Notes: a model not told the origin generated them from the letters alone. A stretch of 12,938 bases of DNA from Solirubrobacterales bacterium (GCA_019240015.1 JAFAZB010000490.1:1-12938), one strand, 5' to 3'; counted from the first letter of the stretch, positions 1-7,634 are shown. Program-made: numbers and translations.

Positions 1-1226
1 CGCTCGCGCTGGTCGTCCTCCCCGCGCTGCTGTCGGTGCTCGGTCCACGCGTCAACGCGCTCGCGCCGAGGCGGCTCGCGCGCGCCGCGCTCCGAGACGC
101 CCGTCCCGACGAGCGCGGCTGGTGGTACCGGCTGGCGAGCTTCGTGATGCGTCGTCCAGCGAGGATCGCGGTGCTCAGCGCGGCGCTGATGATCGCGCTC
201 GGGATCCCGTTTGCGCACATCAAGTTCATCTCGGCTGACGCGACCGTGCTGCCGCCGAGCGCGAGCGCGTACCAGGTCAACGCGGCGCTGCGCAGCGACT
301 TCCCGCCCAACCGCACCTCGCCGCTGGAGCTGGTGGTTGGCGTATCGGCGAGCTCGCCGCAGCTGACGACGCTCGCCCAGCGGGTCGCCGAGCTGCCAAA
401 CGTCTCCGCCGTGGCCCCGCCCCAGCCAGCCGGATCCGATGGCGCGTTGCTGGCGGTGGCCCCGACGACGCCCCCGCTGAGCGGCGCCACCCAGCGACTC
501 GTGCATGACGTCCGCGCGCTAAGGGTTCCGTTCTACCTCGGCGTTGCAGGCCAGACCGCCGCGTACATCGACCTCGAGCACAGCCTCGGGGTGCATCTCC
601 CGGCGGTACTCGCGGTGGTGATCGCCGCGACGCTGATCGTGCTGTTCCTGATGACCGGCTCGGTGGTGCTGCCGCTGAAGGCGGTGCTGATGAACGCGCT
701 CAGCCTGAGCGCGATGCTGGGGATCCTGGTGTTCGTGTTCCAGGACGGACACCTCCAGGGGCTGCTCTCGTTCCGCAGCCAGGGTGCGCTCGATGCCACG
801 CAGCCGATATTCCTGTTCGTGGTCGGATTCGGGCTCGCCACCGACTACGGCGTGTTCCTGCTCTCCAGGATCAAGGAAGCGCGTGACGGCGGCGCTCCCA
901 ACTCGAGCGCCGTGGCGATCGGGCTCGAGCGCACGGGGCGAATCGTGACCGCCGCGGCACTGCTGTTTGCGGTTGCGATCGGGGCGTTCGCGACCTCCCA
1001 GATCGTGTTCATCAAGGAGCTCGGGGTGGGCGCCGCGCTGGTGGTCCTGATCGATGCCTCGATCATCCGCGCGCTGCTGGTTCCCTCGCTGATGGCGCTG
1101 CTCGGGTCGCTCAACTGGTGGGCTCCGGGTCCACTTCGGCGTCTGCACCAGCGGATCGGTCTGCGCGAAGGACCGCCGCGGGTCAGGGCACCGGCGGCGC
1201 TCACGCCGCGAGCTCCCGGAACCTGA
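1..1226 (+). CDS. MMPL-family (RND superfamily) transporter, C-terminal half, 5' end outside window
   Basis: The open frame runs from base 3 without a start codon suited to the family, so about the last 407 residues of a larger protein are seen. The first residues visible (LPALLSVLGPRVNAL) look like the end of the first transmembrane half of MMPL proteins; the GTG at 36 is therefore an internal valine. A membrane segment lies near bases 155-225 (TM7-like). It is followed by a soluble loop of about 120 residues, then hydrophobic segments near 592-660, 661-745, 802-870, 937-1005 and 1021-1107, giving the expected TM7-TM12. The family signature DYGVFLLSRIKE is present at about 844-880. MMPL proteins export lipids, glycolipids or drugs across the inner membrane using the proton gradient. 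The substrate here cannot be told. The basic tail overlaps the end of the convergent GH31 gene by 26 bp. Confidence 0.93.
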   Translation, partial: LALVVLPALLSVLGPRVNALAPRRLARAALRDARPDERGWWYRLASFVMRRPARIAVLSAALMIALGIPFAHIKFISADATVLPPSASAYQVNAALRSDFPPNRTSPLELVVGVSASSPQLTTLAQRVAELPNVSAVAPPQPAGSDGALLAVAPTTPPLSGATQRLVHDVRALRVPFYLGVAGQTAAYIDLEHSLGVHLPAVLAVVIAATLIVLFLMTGSVVLPLKAVLMNALSLSAMLGILVFVFQDGHLQGLLSFRSQGALDATQPIFLFVVGFGLATDYGVFLLSRIKEARDGGAPNSSAVAIGLERTGRIVTAAALLFAVAIGAFATSQIVFIKELGVGAALVVLIDASIIRALLVPSLMALLGSLNWWAPGPLRRLHQRIGLREGPPRVRAPAALTPRAPGT

Positions 1227-3450
1227 CCTCCCGCGCCGGCTCCACGCTCCACTCGCCCTCGCGCCAGCCCACCCTGGTCCCGTCGGCAAGCCGTACGGCG
1301 GTCCGGCCCAGCCGTGGAGAGCCCCACAGCGTGGCCAACAGTGGCCGCTCTGACTCGAGCACATCCCCCAGGCCGCGGGCGACGTGGCCGGTGGGATAGC
1401 TGACCACGATCGAGCCGGCGCGCACCCAGACGGGGATCCGCTCGAGCGGGGCGGGCACGACCACCTCGCCGCCGCCTCGCACCGGCTGAGCGGACCAGCT
1501 CTCGATCCAGTCTCCGCGCGGCAGCGAGACCTCCCGCTCGCGGGCGCCTTCGTCCAGGACCGGCGCCACCCACAGCGCGGGGCCGTAGCCGTACGCGTCG
1601 GCGGTCGTCCAGCCGCGGGGGTCGGCGGGGTCGAGCAGGCACAGCGGACGAACGATCGGCACCCCGGTGCGGGAAGCCGTCGCGGCCGCGGCGCGCACGT
1701 AGGGGACCAGCTGCTCGTGCAACTGCACGTAGGCGCGATACAGGTCGAGCACGCGATCGCCGTACGTCCAAGGCTCCTGCTGCATCCGACCGTGGGCCTG
1801 CATCAGCGGCGTGAAGCACCCGAACTGGAGCCAGCGGACGAGCAGCTCGGGCGGGCAGCGCTCCACCAAGCGGTGCCCGAGGTATCCCCCGACGTCGTGA
1901 GACCAGTTGGAGAAGGCGCTGCAGGCAGCGTTGAGCGTCGCCGCCACGAGTACCCGCAGCGACCAAAAGTCCGACACCTGATCGCCTCCCCAGGTCATCC
2001 CGGTGGCGTGCTGACCGGTCCAGCCGCTGCGGCCGAACAGCACGCCGTCGGCCTGATGCACTTCCCGGAGCGCTCGCGCCAGACAGGCACGGTGCAGCCC
2101 GCCCAGCGCCCAGGCTGCCTGGGCGCCCGTGCGCCCATCGGCGAGCTGCGCGTGATCCGGGATGTAGTAGCCCTCGCCGTCGTCGGCTTTGATCCCCTCA
2201 ACGCCCAGCGTGAGCACCCGCTTGGCCGACTCGCGCCACCACGCTTCGGCCGCCGAACTGGTGAAGTCGATCGGCGACCCGGTCCCCATCCACCATTGCG
2301 CGACCAGCGGCTCGCCGTCGGCCTGTTTGACGAAGTGGCCCGCGGACGCGGCGGGCGCGTAGTTGGGGGCTGGCTCTCGATGCAGCCGCTCGGACGCGCT
2401 CTGGGGCGGGATCTGTCCGTCGCGCGAATCGAGGTTGACCCACGGCGTCACCCACACCACGGTGCGGACCCCGTCCTCACGCAGCAACGAGATCATCCCG
2501 GGGGCGTCGGGAAATTGGTGCGGGTTGAACTCCCAGGTGTTGTATTGCGTGGCCCAGGGCGAGTCGATCACGATCGCGTCGAGCGGGATCGAGCAGTTCC
2601 TGAACCCGGTGAAGTCCTCGAGCACGTCATCCTGGTGCTCGTGGATGTCCCGGCTCTTCCAGAACCCGTAGCCCCACTCGGGCAGCAGCTCGGGAAAGCC
2701 GGTCAGCATGCAGAGCGCCCGCAGCTGCGCCAGCGGGGTGACCCCGCACAGCAGCCGCGCCGAGAGTGGACCGGCGGCCGAGCGCGCCGACACCGCGACC
2801 CGCTCATCGGCGAGGTCAAACCGCATCCCGTTGCCTTCGCCGCCCACCAGCGCGCCATATCCGCGGCTCGAGACGAGCCACGGCACCGGCGCGTAGTCCC
2901 CCTGCGGCACCCCGCCCTCGGCGACCATCTCCGGCGGACAGTCGGGCCCGGTGTAGCGGCGATCGGCGCCCAGCTGCACTGCTCTGCCGGCCTGGTCGAA
3001 CCGCAGGTTGTGGCGAGCGCCAAGGCCGACGAAGTGCTCGTCCGACCGCCGGTCCCAATCGATCGCCAGCCGCAGCGGGTCTCCCTCAGCGGTCAACTCC
3101 AGCTCCGCGCGGTCGGCCGCCGGCAGCGCGATCCACAGCACCGCCGCGCGGCCACCCTGGAGCCTGAGGTCGAGGCGCACGCGATCCTCATCCACCTCGC
3201 CGAGCGCGGCGCGCTGGGCTCGCTCCGGCGGAGAGCGCGCCTCCCGTGCCAGCACTCCCTCCGTGAGCGCTACGAAGTGGTCGTGGATCGTGCCTTCCGC
3301 GACCCACACCCCGCCGGCCCGCAGCAGGCGCCGTCCCTGCCGGCGGATCGTGAACGCGAACGGCCGCAGGGAGATCTCGATCCGCAGCGGCCCGTGCTCG
3401 AGCGCCACCTGCTCGCCGTAGACGGAGACTGACGGCGGCCCGCTTGACAC
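1201..3450 (-). CDS. Glycoside hydrolase family 31 (alpha-glucosidase / alpha-xylosidase-like)
   Basis: This is a 749-residue protein, the usual length for bacterial GH31 enzymes such as YicI. An N-terminal beta-sandwich (about 1-240) precedes a (beta/alpha)8 catalytic barrel (about 255-600) and C-terminal beta domains. The nucleophile motif reads GIKADDGE, with D423 aligning to the YicI nucleophile D416. The acid/base motif is WGGD with D490, followed by HDVGG at 518-522. All catalytic residues are present, so a retaining alpha-glycosidase is expected. There is no signal peptide, so it should act in the cytoplasm on an imported or internal alpha-linked sugar. The substrate (glucoside, xyloside, galactoside or sulfoquinovoside) cannot be decided by eye. 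The GTG at 3450 is the most upstream start before an in-frame stop at about 3493, but the G-run next to it is badly spaced as a ribosome site. A GTG at 3408 is an alternative. The gene is divergent from the PHP-GT4 gene. Confidence 0.93.
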   Translation of the reverse strand: MSSGPPSVSVYGEQVALEHGPLRIEISLRPFAFTIRRQGRRLLRAGGVWVAEGTIHDHFVALTEGVLAREARSPPERAQRAALGEVDEDRVRLDLRLQGGRAAVLWIALPAADRAELELTAEGDPLRLAIDWDRRSDEHFVGLGARHNLRFDQAGRAVQLGADRRYTGPDCPPEMVAEGGVPQGDYAPVPWLVSSRGYGALVGGEGNGMRFDLADERVAVSARSAAGPLSARLLCGVTPLAQLRALCMLTGFPELLPEWGYGFWKSRDIHEHQDDVLEDFTGFRNCSIPLDAIVIDSPWATQYNTWEFNPHQFPDAPGMISLLREDGVRTVVWVTPWVNLDSRDGQIPPQSASERLHREPAPNYAPAASAGHFVKQADGEPLVAQWWMGTGSPIDFTSSAAEAWWRESAKRVLTLGVEGIKADDGEGYYIPDHAQLADGRTGAQAAWALGGLHRACLARALREVHQADGVLFGRSGWTGQHATGMTWGGDQVSDFWSLRVLVAATLNAACSAFSNWSHDVGGYLGHRLVERCPPELLVRWLQFGCFTPLMQAHGRMQQEPWTYGDRVLDLYRAYVQLHEQLVPYVRAAAATASRTGVPIVRPLCLLDPADPRGWTTADAYGYGPALWVAPVLDEGAREREVSLPRGDWIESWSAQPVRGGGEVVVPAPLERIPVWVRAGSIVVSYPTGHVARGLGDVLESERPLLATLWGSPRLGRTAVRLADGTRVGWREGEWSVEPAREVRFRELAA

Positions 3451-3490
3451 CCCCCAATGGTTCTCGAACCCCCGGCCATCCCATCCCGTC

Positions 3491-3536
3491 GTTCACGCAA
3501 TCGTCACAAGACGGGAGCGCGTTGTTTACGGAATCG
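3491..3536. repeat. Imperfect 13-bp direct repeat in divergent promoter region (candidate operator)
   Basis: GTTCACGCAATCG (3491-3503) and GTTTACGGAATCG (3524-3536) match at 11 of 13 positions and start 33 bp apart, close to three helical turns. They lie between the starts of the divergent GH31 (3450) and PHP-GT4 (3563) genes, where a shared repressor or activator site would be expected. No convincing -35/-10 pair could be picked out. The regulatory role is inference. Confidence 0.4.
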
Positions 3537-3547
3537 GCCGTTTGCAG

Positions 3548-3560
3548 GGCAATCCTTGCC
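3548..3560 (+). promoter_or_regulatory. Small perfect hairpin just before the PHP-GT4 start
   Basis: GGCAA (3548-3552), loop TCC and TTGCC (3556-3560) form a perfect 5-bp stem that ends two bases before the ATG at 3563. The only Shine-Dalgarno-like run, AGGG at 3546-3549, overlaps the left arm. Folding could therefore limit translation, or the inverted repeat could be a protein site. It is short enough to be chance. Confidence 0.25.
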
Positions 3561-3562
3561 GC

Positions 3563-5851
3563 ATGAGCGAAACCAGTCGTGCCGACATGCACGTCCACTC
3601 GACGGCCTCGCAGCTGTCCCGGCTCGGTGTCCAGCGCTCGCTCGAGCTCCCCGAGTGCGCGACCCCGCCGGATGAGGTCTACGAGCTGGCCAAGCGCCGG
3701 GGGATGGACTTCGTGACGATCACCGACCACGACACGATCGCGGGCGTGGCCACGCTCGCGCACCTGTCCGACACGTTCCTCTCAGAGGAGCTGACCGTCT
3801 CCTTCAAGGGCGAGCCCCAGGCCGTGCACGTGCTCTGCTACGGGATCACGCCCGAAGACCACGACTGGCTGCAGGCCCACAACGACGACGTCGAGGCCTG
3901 TGCCGAGTACCTGCACGGGAACGAGATCACTGCCGCGCTCGCGCATCCCTTCTATGCCGTGGCGGCGCCGCTGACCGCACGCCACCGGCGCCGCCTCGCC
4001 CAGCTGTTCCCGATCTGGGAGACCCGCAACGGTTCGCGGGCCAAGGAGCTGAACTTGCCGGCGTTCGTGTACATCGAGACCCACGGGGGCACCGCGATCG
4101 GTGGGTCCGATGACCACGCCGGAATCGATATCGGCCGCACCTTCACGGAGACGCCGCGGGCCGGCGATCCCCGCGAGTTCCTGAGCCACATCCGCTCCGG
4201 GCGGGCCGGGGCGCACGGCGCCCAGGGCAGCGCCCCCAAATGGACCCACGCGGCGATGGCGCTGACGATCCGCGCGCTGGGGCGCGGCGACGGCGCGGCC
4301 CGCCCCGACCCGGCGGCGGTGCTCAGCATCGTGGAACGGGTGATGCGCGAGGGCGACGTCCGGCATGGCAAAGTGGGCGCCGACCTGGGTCCCGAGGACG
4401 CACGGTCGCTGCTGCGGGCCTGGCTGGCGGCGATGGACCTGCGAATCGACGAGGGGAACCTGCTCGAGCTGCTGCGGGAGGGAGAGGTCAGCCACCCCGA
4501 TCTGTACCGCCGCGCGCGCCGGATCCACGAGCGCAAGCTGGCGGCGGCGGCGCACGAGGTGGTGGCGATCGTCGCGGGCCAGCCGGCCACGGACGGTGGC
4601 CGTGGGCTCGATCTCCAACGAGCCGGCGTCGCGGTGTTCGACGCGTGCATTCCGGCGATCCCCTATGCCGCGGCCGCGGCCTTCCTGGGACGGGAGAAGT
4701 TCAAGCTCACGCGCAGTGACGGCGACCGGCCGCGGGTCGCCTTGGTCGCCGACGGACTCGGCGCGGTGCACGGGGTAACCCACACGATCGAGCAGATCCG
4801 CGACCGGGGCGTCCCCGGCTTCGAGGTCGAGGTGATCGGCACCGATGCGGAGGTCGACCGCCGGCTGAGCGCCGTCGCCGAGCTCGAGGTTCCCTTCTAC
4901 CGAGGCCTGCGGGTGGGAGTGCCGAGCCTGCCGGCGATCGTGGAGACGCTGGCCGAGGGTCGCTATGACGTGGTCCACCTGTGCTCGCCCGGCCCCGCCG
5001 GAATCGGTGCCTGGCTGCTGGCGCGAGTGCTCGAGCTGCCGGTCCTCGGCAGCTACCACACCGAGCTTGCCGCCTACGCCGGGCTGCGTTCCGGCCAAGC
5101 CCAGCTCGAGGCGCTCACCGGGATGGCGCTCGCGGTCTTCTACGGCGCCTGCGACGTAGTGCTGTCCCCGAGCCCCGCGAGCGACGAGCGCCTCGCCCAG
5201 CTGGCAGTCGCGCGGGAGCGGATCGCCCGCTGGGACCGGGGCGTCGACTGCGAGCGCTTCGATCCTGCGCTGCGCGACCGCAGCTACTTGCCGGGCGAGC
5301 TCAACGTGCTCTACGCGGGGCGGCTGACGAAGGAGAAGGGGGTCGCGCTGCTCGCCGACGCGTTCCTCGCCGCCCGCGCTCGCGACCCGCGCCTGCATCT
5401 GGTGCTGGCCGGCGGCGGACCCGAAGAGGGAGGTTTGCGCGAGCAGCTGGGCGAGCATGCGACGTTCCTGGGCTGGCTCGATGGAAGCGAGCTGGCGCGT
5501 GCCTACGCCAGCGCGGACGCATTTCTGTTCGCGAGTCAGACCGACACCTTCGGGCAGGTGGTGCTCGAGGCTCAGGCCAGCGGCCTCCCCGTGGTGGCGG
5601 TCAACTCGGGCGGTCCCGCCTCGCTGATCATCGACGGTGAGACCGGGCTGCTGGCCCCACCGGACGCGAACGAGCTCGCCCGCGCGCTGCTCTCGTTGAC
5701 GCACTCGCCGCGGCTGGCGGCCCAGCTGCGCGGCGCGGCGCTCGCCGCGGTTCGCGGACGGACCTGGGAGTCCTCGCTGGAGCGACTGGCGGCCGGCTAC
5801 CGGCGCGCGCTGAGCACGGGCGCCGCGGCCCGAGCGCGCAGCGTCGCCTGA
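3563..5851 (+). CDS. PHP phosphoesterase - GT4 glycosyltransferase fusion protein
   Basis: This 762-residue protein combines two enzyme domains. Residues 1 to about 225 are a PHP (polymerase and histidinol phosphatase) metal-dependent phosphoesterase: HVH (H10, H12), TDHD (D55-D57), E153/N156 in ETRNG, AHP (H128) and SDDH (D183, H185) supply the metal ligands. Residues about 226-385 form a helix-rich linker of unknown role. Residues about 390-750 are a GT-B glycosyltransferase of family GT4. It has a VHLCSPGPAG stretch (471-480), a GRLTKEKG donor-site loop (586-593) and TDTFGQVVLEA ending at E669, where the family EX7E motif appears as D661-X7-E669, a variant also seen in MgtA/PimB-like enzymes. 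No membrane segment or signal is seen, so it is cytosolic. The fusion suggests transfer of a sugar from a nucleotide donor coupled to phosphate removal from the product or acceptor; that is inference. I chose the ATG at 3563 over the TTG at 3542 because the extra residues are not PHP-like. Confidence 0.9.
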   Translation: MSETSRADMHVHSTASQLSRLGVQRSLELPECATPPDEVYELAKRRGMDFVTITDHDTIAGVATLAHLSDTFLSEELTVSFKGEPQAVHVLCYGITPEDHDWLQAHNDDVEACAEYLHGNEITAALAHPFYAVAAPLTARHRRRLAQLFPIWETRNGSRAKELNLPAFVYIETHGGTAIGGSDDHAGIDIGRTFTETPRAGDPREFLSHIRSGRAGAHGAQGSAPKWTHAAMALTIRALGRGDGAARPDPAAVLSIVERVMREGDVRHGKVGADLGPEDARSLLRAWLAAMDLRIDEGNLLELLREGEVSHPDLYRRARRIHERKLAAAAHEVVAIVAGQPATDGGRGLDLQRAGVAVFDACIPAIPYAAAAAFLGREKFKLTRSDGDRPRVALVADGLGAVHGVTHTIEQIRDRGVPGFEVEVIGTDAEVDRRLSAVAELEVPFYRGLRVGVPSLPAIVETLAEGRYDVVHLCSPGPAGIGAWLLARVLELPVLGSYHTELAAYAGLRSGQAQLEALTGMALAVFYGACDVVLSPSPASDERLAQLAVARERIARWDRGVDCERFDPALRDRSYLPGELNVLYAGRLTKEKGVALLADAFLAARARDPRLHLVLAGGGPEEGGLREQLGEHATFLGWLDGSELARAYASADAFLFASQTDTFGQVVLEAQASGLPVVAVNSGGPASLIIDGETGLLAPPDANELARALLSLTHSPRLAAQLRGAALAAVRGRTWESSLERLAAGYRRALSTGAAARARSVA

Positions 5852-6123
5852 ACACCGGCCCGCGGCGGTCCCACCCCGGTCCATCCCGAGACTCGGCGCA
5901 GATCAGCGCCTGCGCCACACGGCGATCCCGCGACCTGCTGGTCTCGGCCCTCGGCGATCGTCAAAAGATCCCACAGGTCCAGGGCTCTCACCCGGTGGGT
6001 GCGCTGGTAATCGGCACGCCGTCGCTGGTGCACACTCCCCCACGCGCCCGTCGACCTGGTTGCGATCTCGTGCGATTCCTCGCGCCCGGACGGCCTGGTG
6101 CTCCCGATGGCAGCGTCGCCTGA
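5838..6123. repeat. Perfect 14-bp direct repeat bounding the convergent gap
   Basis: GCAGCGTCGCCTGA occurs at 5838-5851 and again at 6110-6123 in the same orientation, 272 bp apart. The left copy encodes the last residues and the stop codon of the PHP-GT4 gene. The right copy lies 4 bp beyond the SBP56 stop. The gap between the two genes (5852-6127, 276 bp) holds no gene I can support. The repeat may mark a past insertion or tandem duplication, or it may be chance in GC-rich DNA. Confidence 0.5.
5895..5916 (+). terminator. Candidate hairpin terminator after the PHP-GT4 gene
   Basis: GGCGCAG (5895-5901) and CTGCGCC (5910-5916) form a perfect 7-bp GC-rich stem with an 8-base loop, 44 bases after the PHP-GT4 stop and between two convergent genes. 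No T-run follows, which is common for actinobacterial hairpins but weakens the call. A competing 5-bp stem inside the same stretch is possible. Confidence 0.35.
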
Positions 6124-6127
6124 CCGA

Positions 6128-7495
6128 CTACTGAAAGATCTCGGTCGTGCAGTCGCCGCCCGGGAGGTGGATCTCGTGCGGGCGGGCGCCGTCCGCCTGG
6201 AGGTGGAAGTCGACGAACAAGTCGGGGTCGAGCGCATAGCTGCCGTCGGCTTGCCGATCGAGCTTGGTCAGCCACCCCTTGATACCGGGATAGAACTGGT
6301 TGTCCCAGGTGGAATACAGCGAGTTGCTCACGTAAACCCGCTCGCCGTCGAGCGAGCATTGGAGCATCTGCGGACCACCGTTGAGCGCTCCGGGAGCCTT
6401 GGGGTGCCCGCCGTCGCGGCCCAGCAGGCCGCCGAGCCACACCTGTGAGCGCAGCACGGGGCCGCGGGGGTCGGACACGTCGTAGTGGCGCAGGTCTCCG
6501 TGCAGCCAATTCGACAGGAACAGGTCGCGGTCGTCGAGCGAGAGCACCAGGTCGGTGATCAACCCCGGCACGCCGCCTTCGAGCGGCCAGCCCTCGAGCT
6601 GCTCGTTGGCGACGTCGATCACCTTCTCCGCGCTCCAGGACCCGTTCCCCCGGTGAAAGCGGATCACGTTGCTGGACAGCGTCGCACCGACGAATCCCTG
6701 GGCCGAGTCCGGGTCGTGCTGCCAGCGGATCTCGAGCGGGATCAGCCCCTCCTCGCCGAGGTCGAGCGTCTGCACCTTGGCTCGCCGCTCCAGGTCCCAG
6801 AAGTGCAGCCGGCGACCGTATTTCCCGGCCAGCACATCGGCGGGATCGAAGCCGTCCTGGAACGTGTTGGGGGCGCCCCACTCGCTCGAGAAGAGCGTGT
6901 TCTGACGAGGCTGGTACCAGAAGTCGTACATGAACTCCTGTCCGTTCTTCTCTCGCTCCCAGCGCTCGGCGATCGAGAAGTCGCGCGCATCCAGCACGGC
7001 CATGCCGCCTGGGAGGTTGCCGTCCTGATCGCCCAGCATCGAGATCGTGACGATCTCGCCCGGCATGCAGTGGACCGTGTGCGGGGCGCTCAGCCCGAGC
7101 TTCTCCTTGATCTCCTCGCCCTCGATCACCTTGACGATCCGCGGTGAGCGGGGCTCGGAGATGTCGAGGATGTGGATCCGTGAGGAGCGCAGCCCCGGGA
7201 CGATCAGCCGGTCCCGCTGGAGCTGTGAGTGGCACGCCGACGAGCACGCGTTCCAGCCGAAGTGATGCAGCTCGTCGCCGACGTTGGGCATCTCCGTGCG
7301 GCCGACGATCTCGCCGTAGCTCGGCGACCCCGGGTCCACGTCGACGACCGCGATGAAGTCGGGGCGATCGATGCCGGTGCCTTCGTACAGCGCCGCCACA
7401 TACACGAACTGCTCAGGCGGCTGGCGCCTCGCGTCCTCCGGAGACGCATACCCGGGACCGCTGTGGTGGTGGTCGGGGTGGTCTTGAACGCTCAT
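6128..7495 (-). CDS. SBP56 / selenium-binding protein, methanethiol oxidase-like
   Basis: The protein has 455 residues, and its whole length follows the SBP56 family (human SELENBP1, bacterial methanethiol oxidase MtoX). Diagnostic stretches include GPGYASP near the N-terminus, PNVGDELHHFGWNACSS (71-86), YDFWYQPRQN (190-199), SEWGAPN, GLIPLEIRW (250-258), SNWLHGDLRHYD (328-339), SLYSTWDNQFYP (392-402) and the C-terminal GGDCTTEIF. The family is a beta-propeller. Methanethiol oxidases of this kind convert methanethiol to formaldehyde, hydrogen peroxide and sulfide, and use copper. Conserved His (89, 139, 143, 260, 332, 440, 443) and C84 are candidate metal or redox residues. The position of human Cys57 is Gly61 here. 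The His-rich start (HPDHHH) and lack of a signal peptide suggest a cytosolic protein. The ATG at 7495 is fixed by GAGGAG six bases upstream; the open frame beyond it is not family-like. Confidence 0.94.
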   Translation of the reverse strand: MSVQDHPDHHHSGPGYASPEDARRQPPEQFVYVAALYEGTGIDRPDFIAVVDVDPGSPSYGEIVGRTEMPNVGDELHHFGWNACSSACHSQLQRDRLIVPGLRSSRIHILDISEPRSPRIVKVIEGEEIKEKLGLSAPHTVHCMPGEIVTISMLGDQDGNLPGGMAVLDARDFSIAERWEREKNGQEFMYDFWYQPRQNTLFSSEWGAPNTFQDGFDPADVLAGKYGRRLHFWDLERRAKVQTLDLGEEGLIPLEIRWQHDPDSAQGFVGATLSSNVIRFHRGNGSWSAEKVIDVANEQLEGWPLEGGVPGLITDLVLSLDDRDLFLSNWLHGDLRHYDVSDPRGPVLRSQVWLGGLLGRDGGHPKAPGALNGGPQMLQCSLDGERVYVSNSLYSTWDNQFYPGIKGWLTKLDRQADGSYALDPDLFVDFHLQADGARPHEIHLPGGDCTTEIFQ

Positions 7496-7501
7496 CCAGG
7501 G

Positions 7502-7507
7502 CTCCTC
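7502..7507 (-). promoter_or_regulatory. Ribosome binding site of the SBP56 gene
   Basis: GAGGAG on the minus strand sits six bases before the ATG at 7495. It decides this start over the more upstream in-frame starts up to 7708. Confidence 0.8.
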
Positions 7508-7552
7508 GCGCTCGTTGCAGCTCTTCAACGGGACCCTAGCAAGCCTCCTGGT

Positions 7553-7584
7553 AAGTGTATCGATCGAAATTATCGAGTTTGACT
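7553..7584. promoter_or_regulatory. AT-rich divergent promoter/operator region between SBP56 and TMEM175 genes
   Basis: This is the most AT-rich stretch of the window. It holds TATCGA twice (7558-7563 and 7571-7576), the palindrome TCGATCGA (7560-7567) and an inverted pair TCGA-n5-TCGA (7564-7576). A TTGACT hexamer at 7579-7584 resembles a -35 box, but no matching -10 is clear. It lies where both divergent promoters should be. The exact sites are inference. Confidence 0.35.
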
Positions 7585-7634
7585 CGGTCGCCGCGGCGAC
7601 GAGGACCGGACCCCGCTCCGGCGAATTCCGCGGC

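Noticed and set aside
1384..3432. 682-residue open frame on the + strand
   Set aside because: It is antisense to the GH31 gene, whose catalytic motifs are complete. The product is Arg/His/Pro-rich low complexity, the usual shadow of a GC-rich gene.
3542..3562. TTG start for the PHP-GT4 protein
   Set aside because: It adds seven residues with no family match and has no ribosome site; the ATG at 3563 is adequate.
3782..5884. 700-residue open frame on the - strand
   Set aside because: It is antisense to the PHP-GT4 gene, with biased composition and no recognisable domain.
5797..6237. 146-residue frame on the - strand across the convergent gap, with a patch DLWDLLTIAEG
   Set aside because: It runs through the ends of two real genes, has weaker third-position GC than its neighbours and no good start. 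Only the patch near 5946-5978 looks protein-like; kept as a note in the findings.
7526..7548. AGGAGG on the - strand followed by a TTG and a four-codon frame, possible leader peptide for SBP56
   Set aside because: The site is good but the spacing to TTG is only one base and the frame is far too short to support.
7515..7634. Earlier start for the TMEM175-type protein
   Set aside because: The added 40 residues run through the AT-rich promoter region; the family begins with the RxxAFSD helix a few residues after the ATG at 7635.
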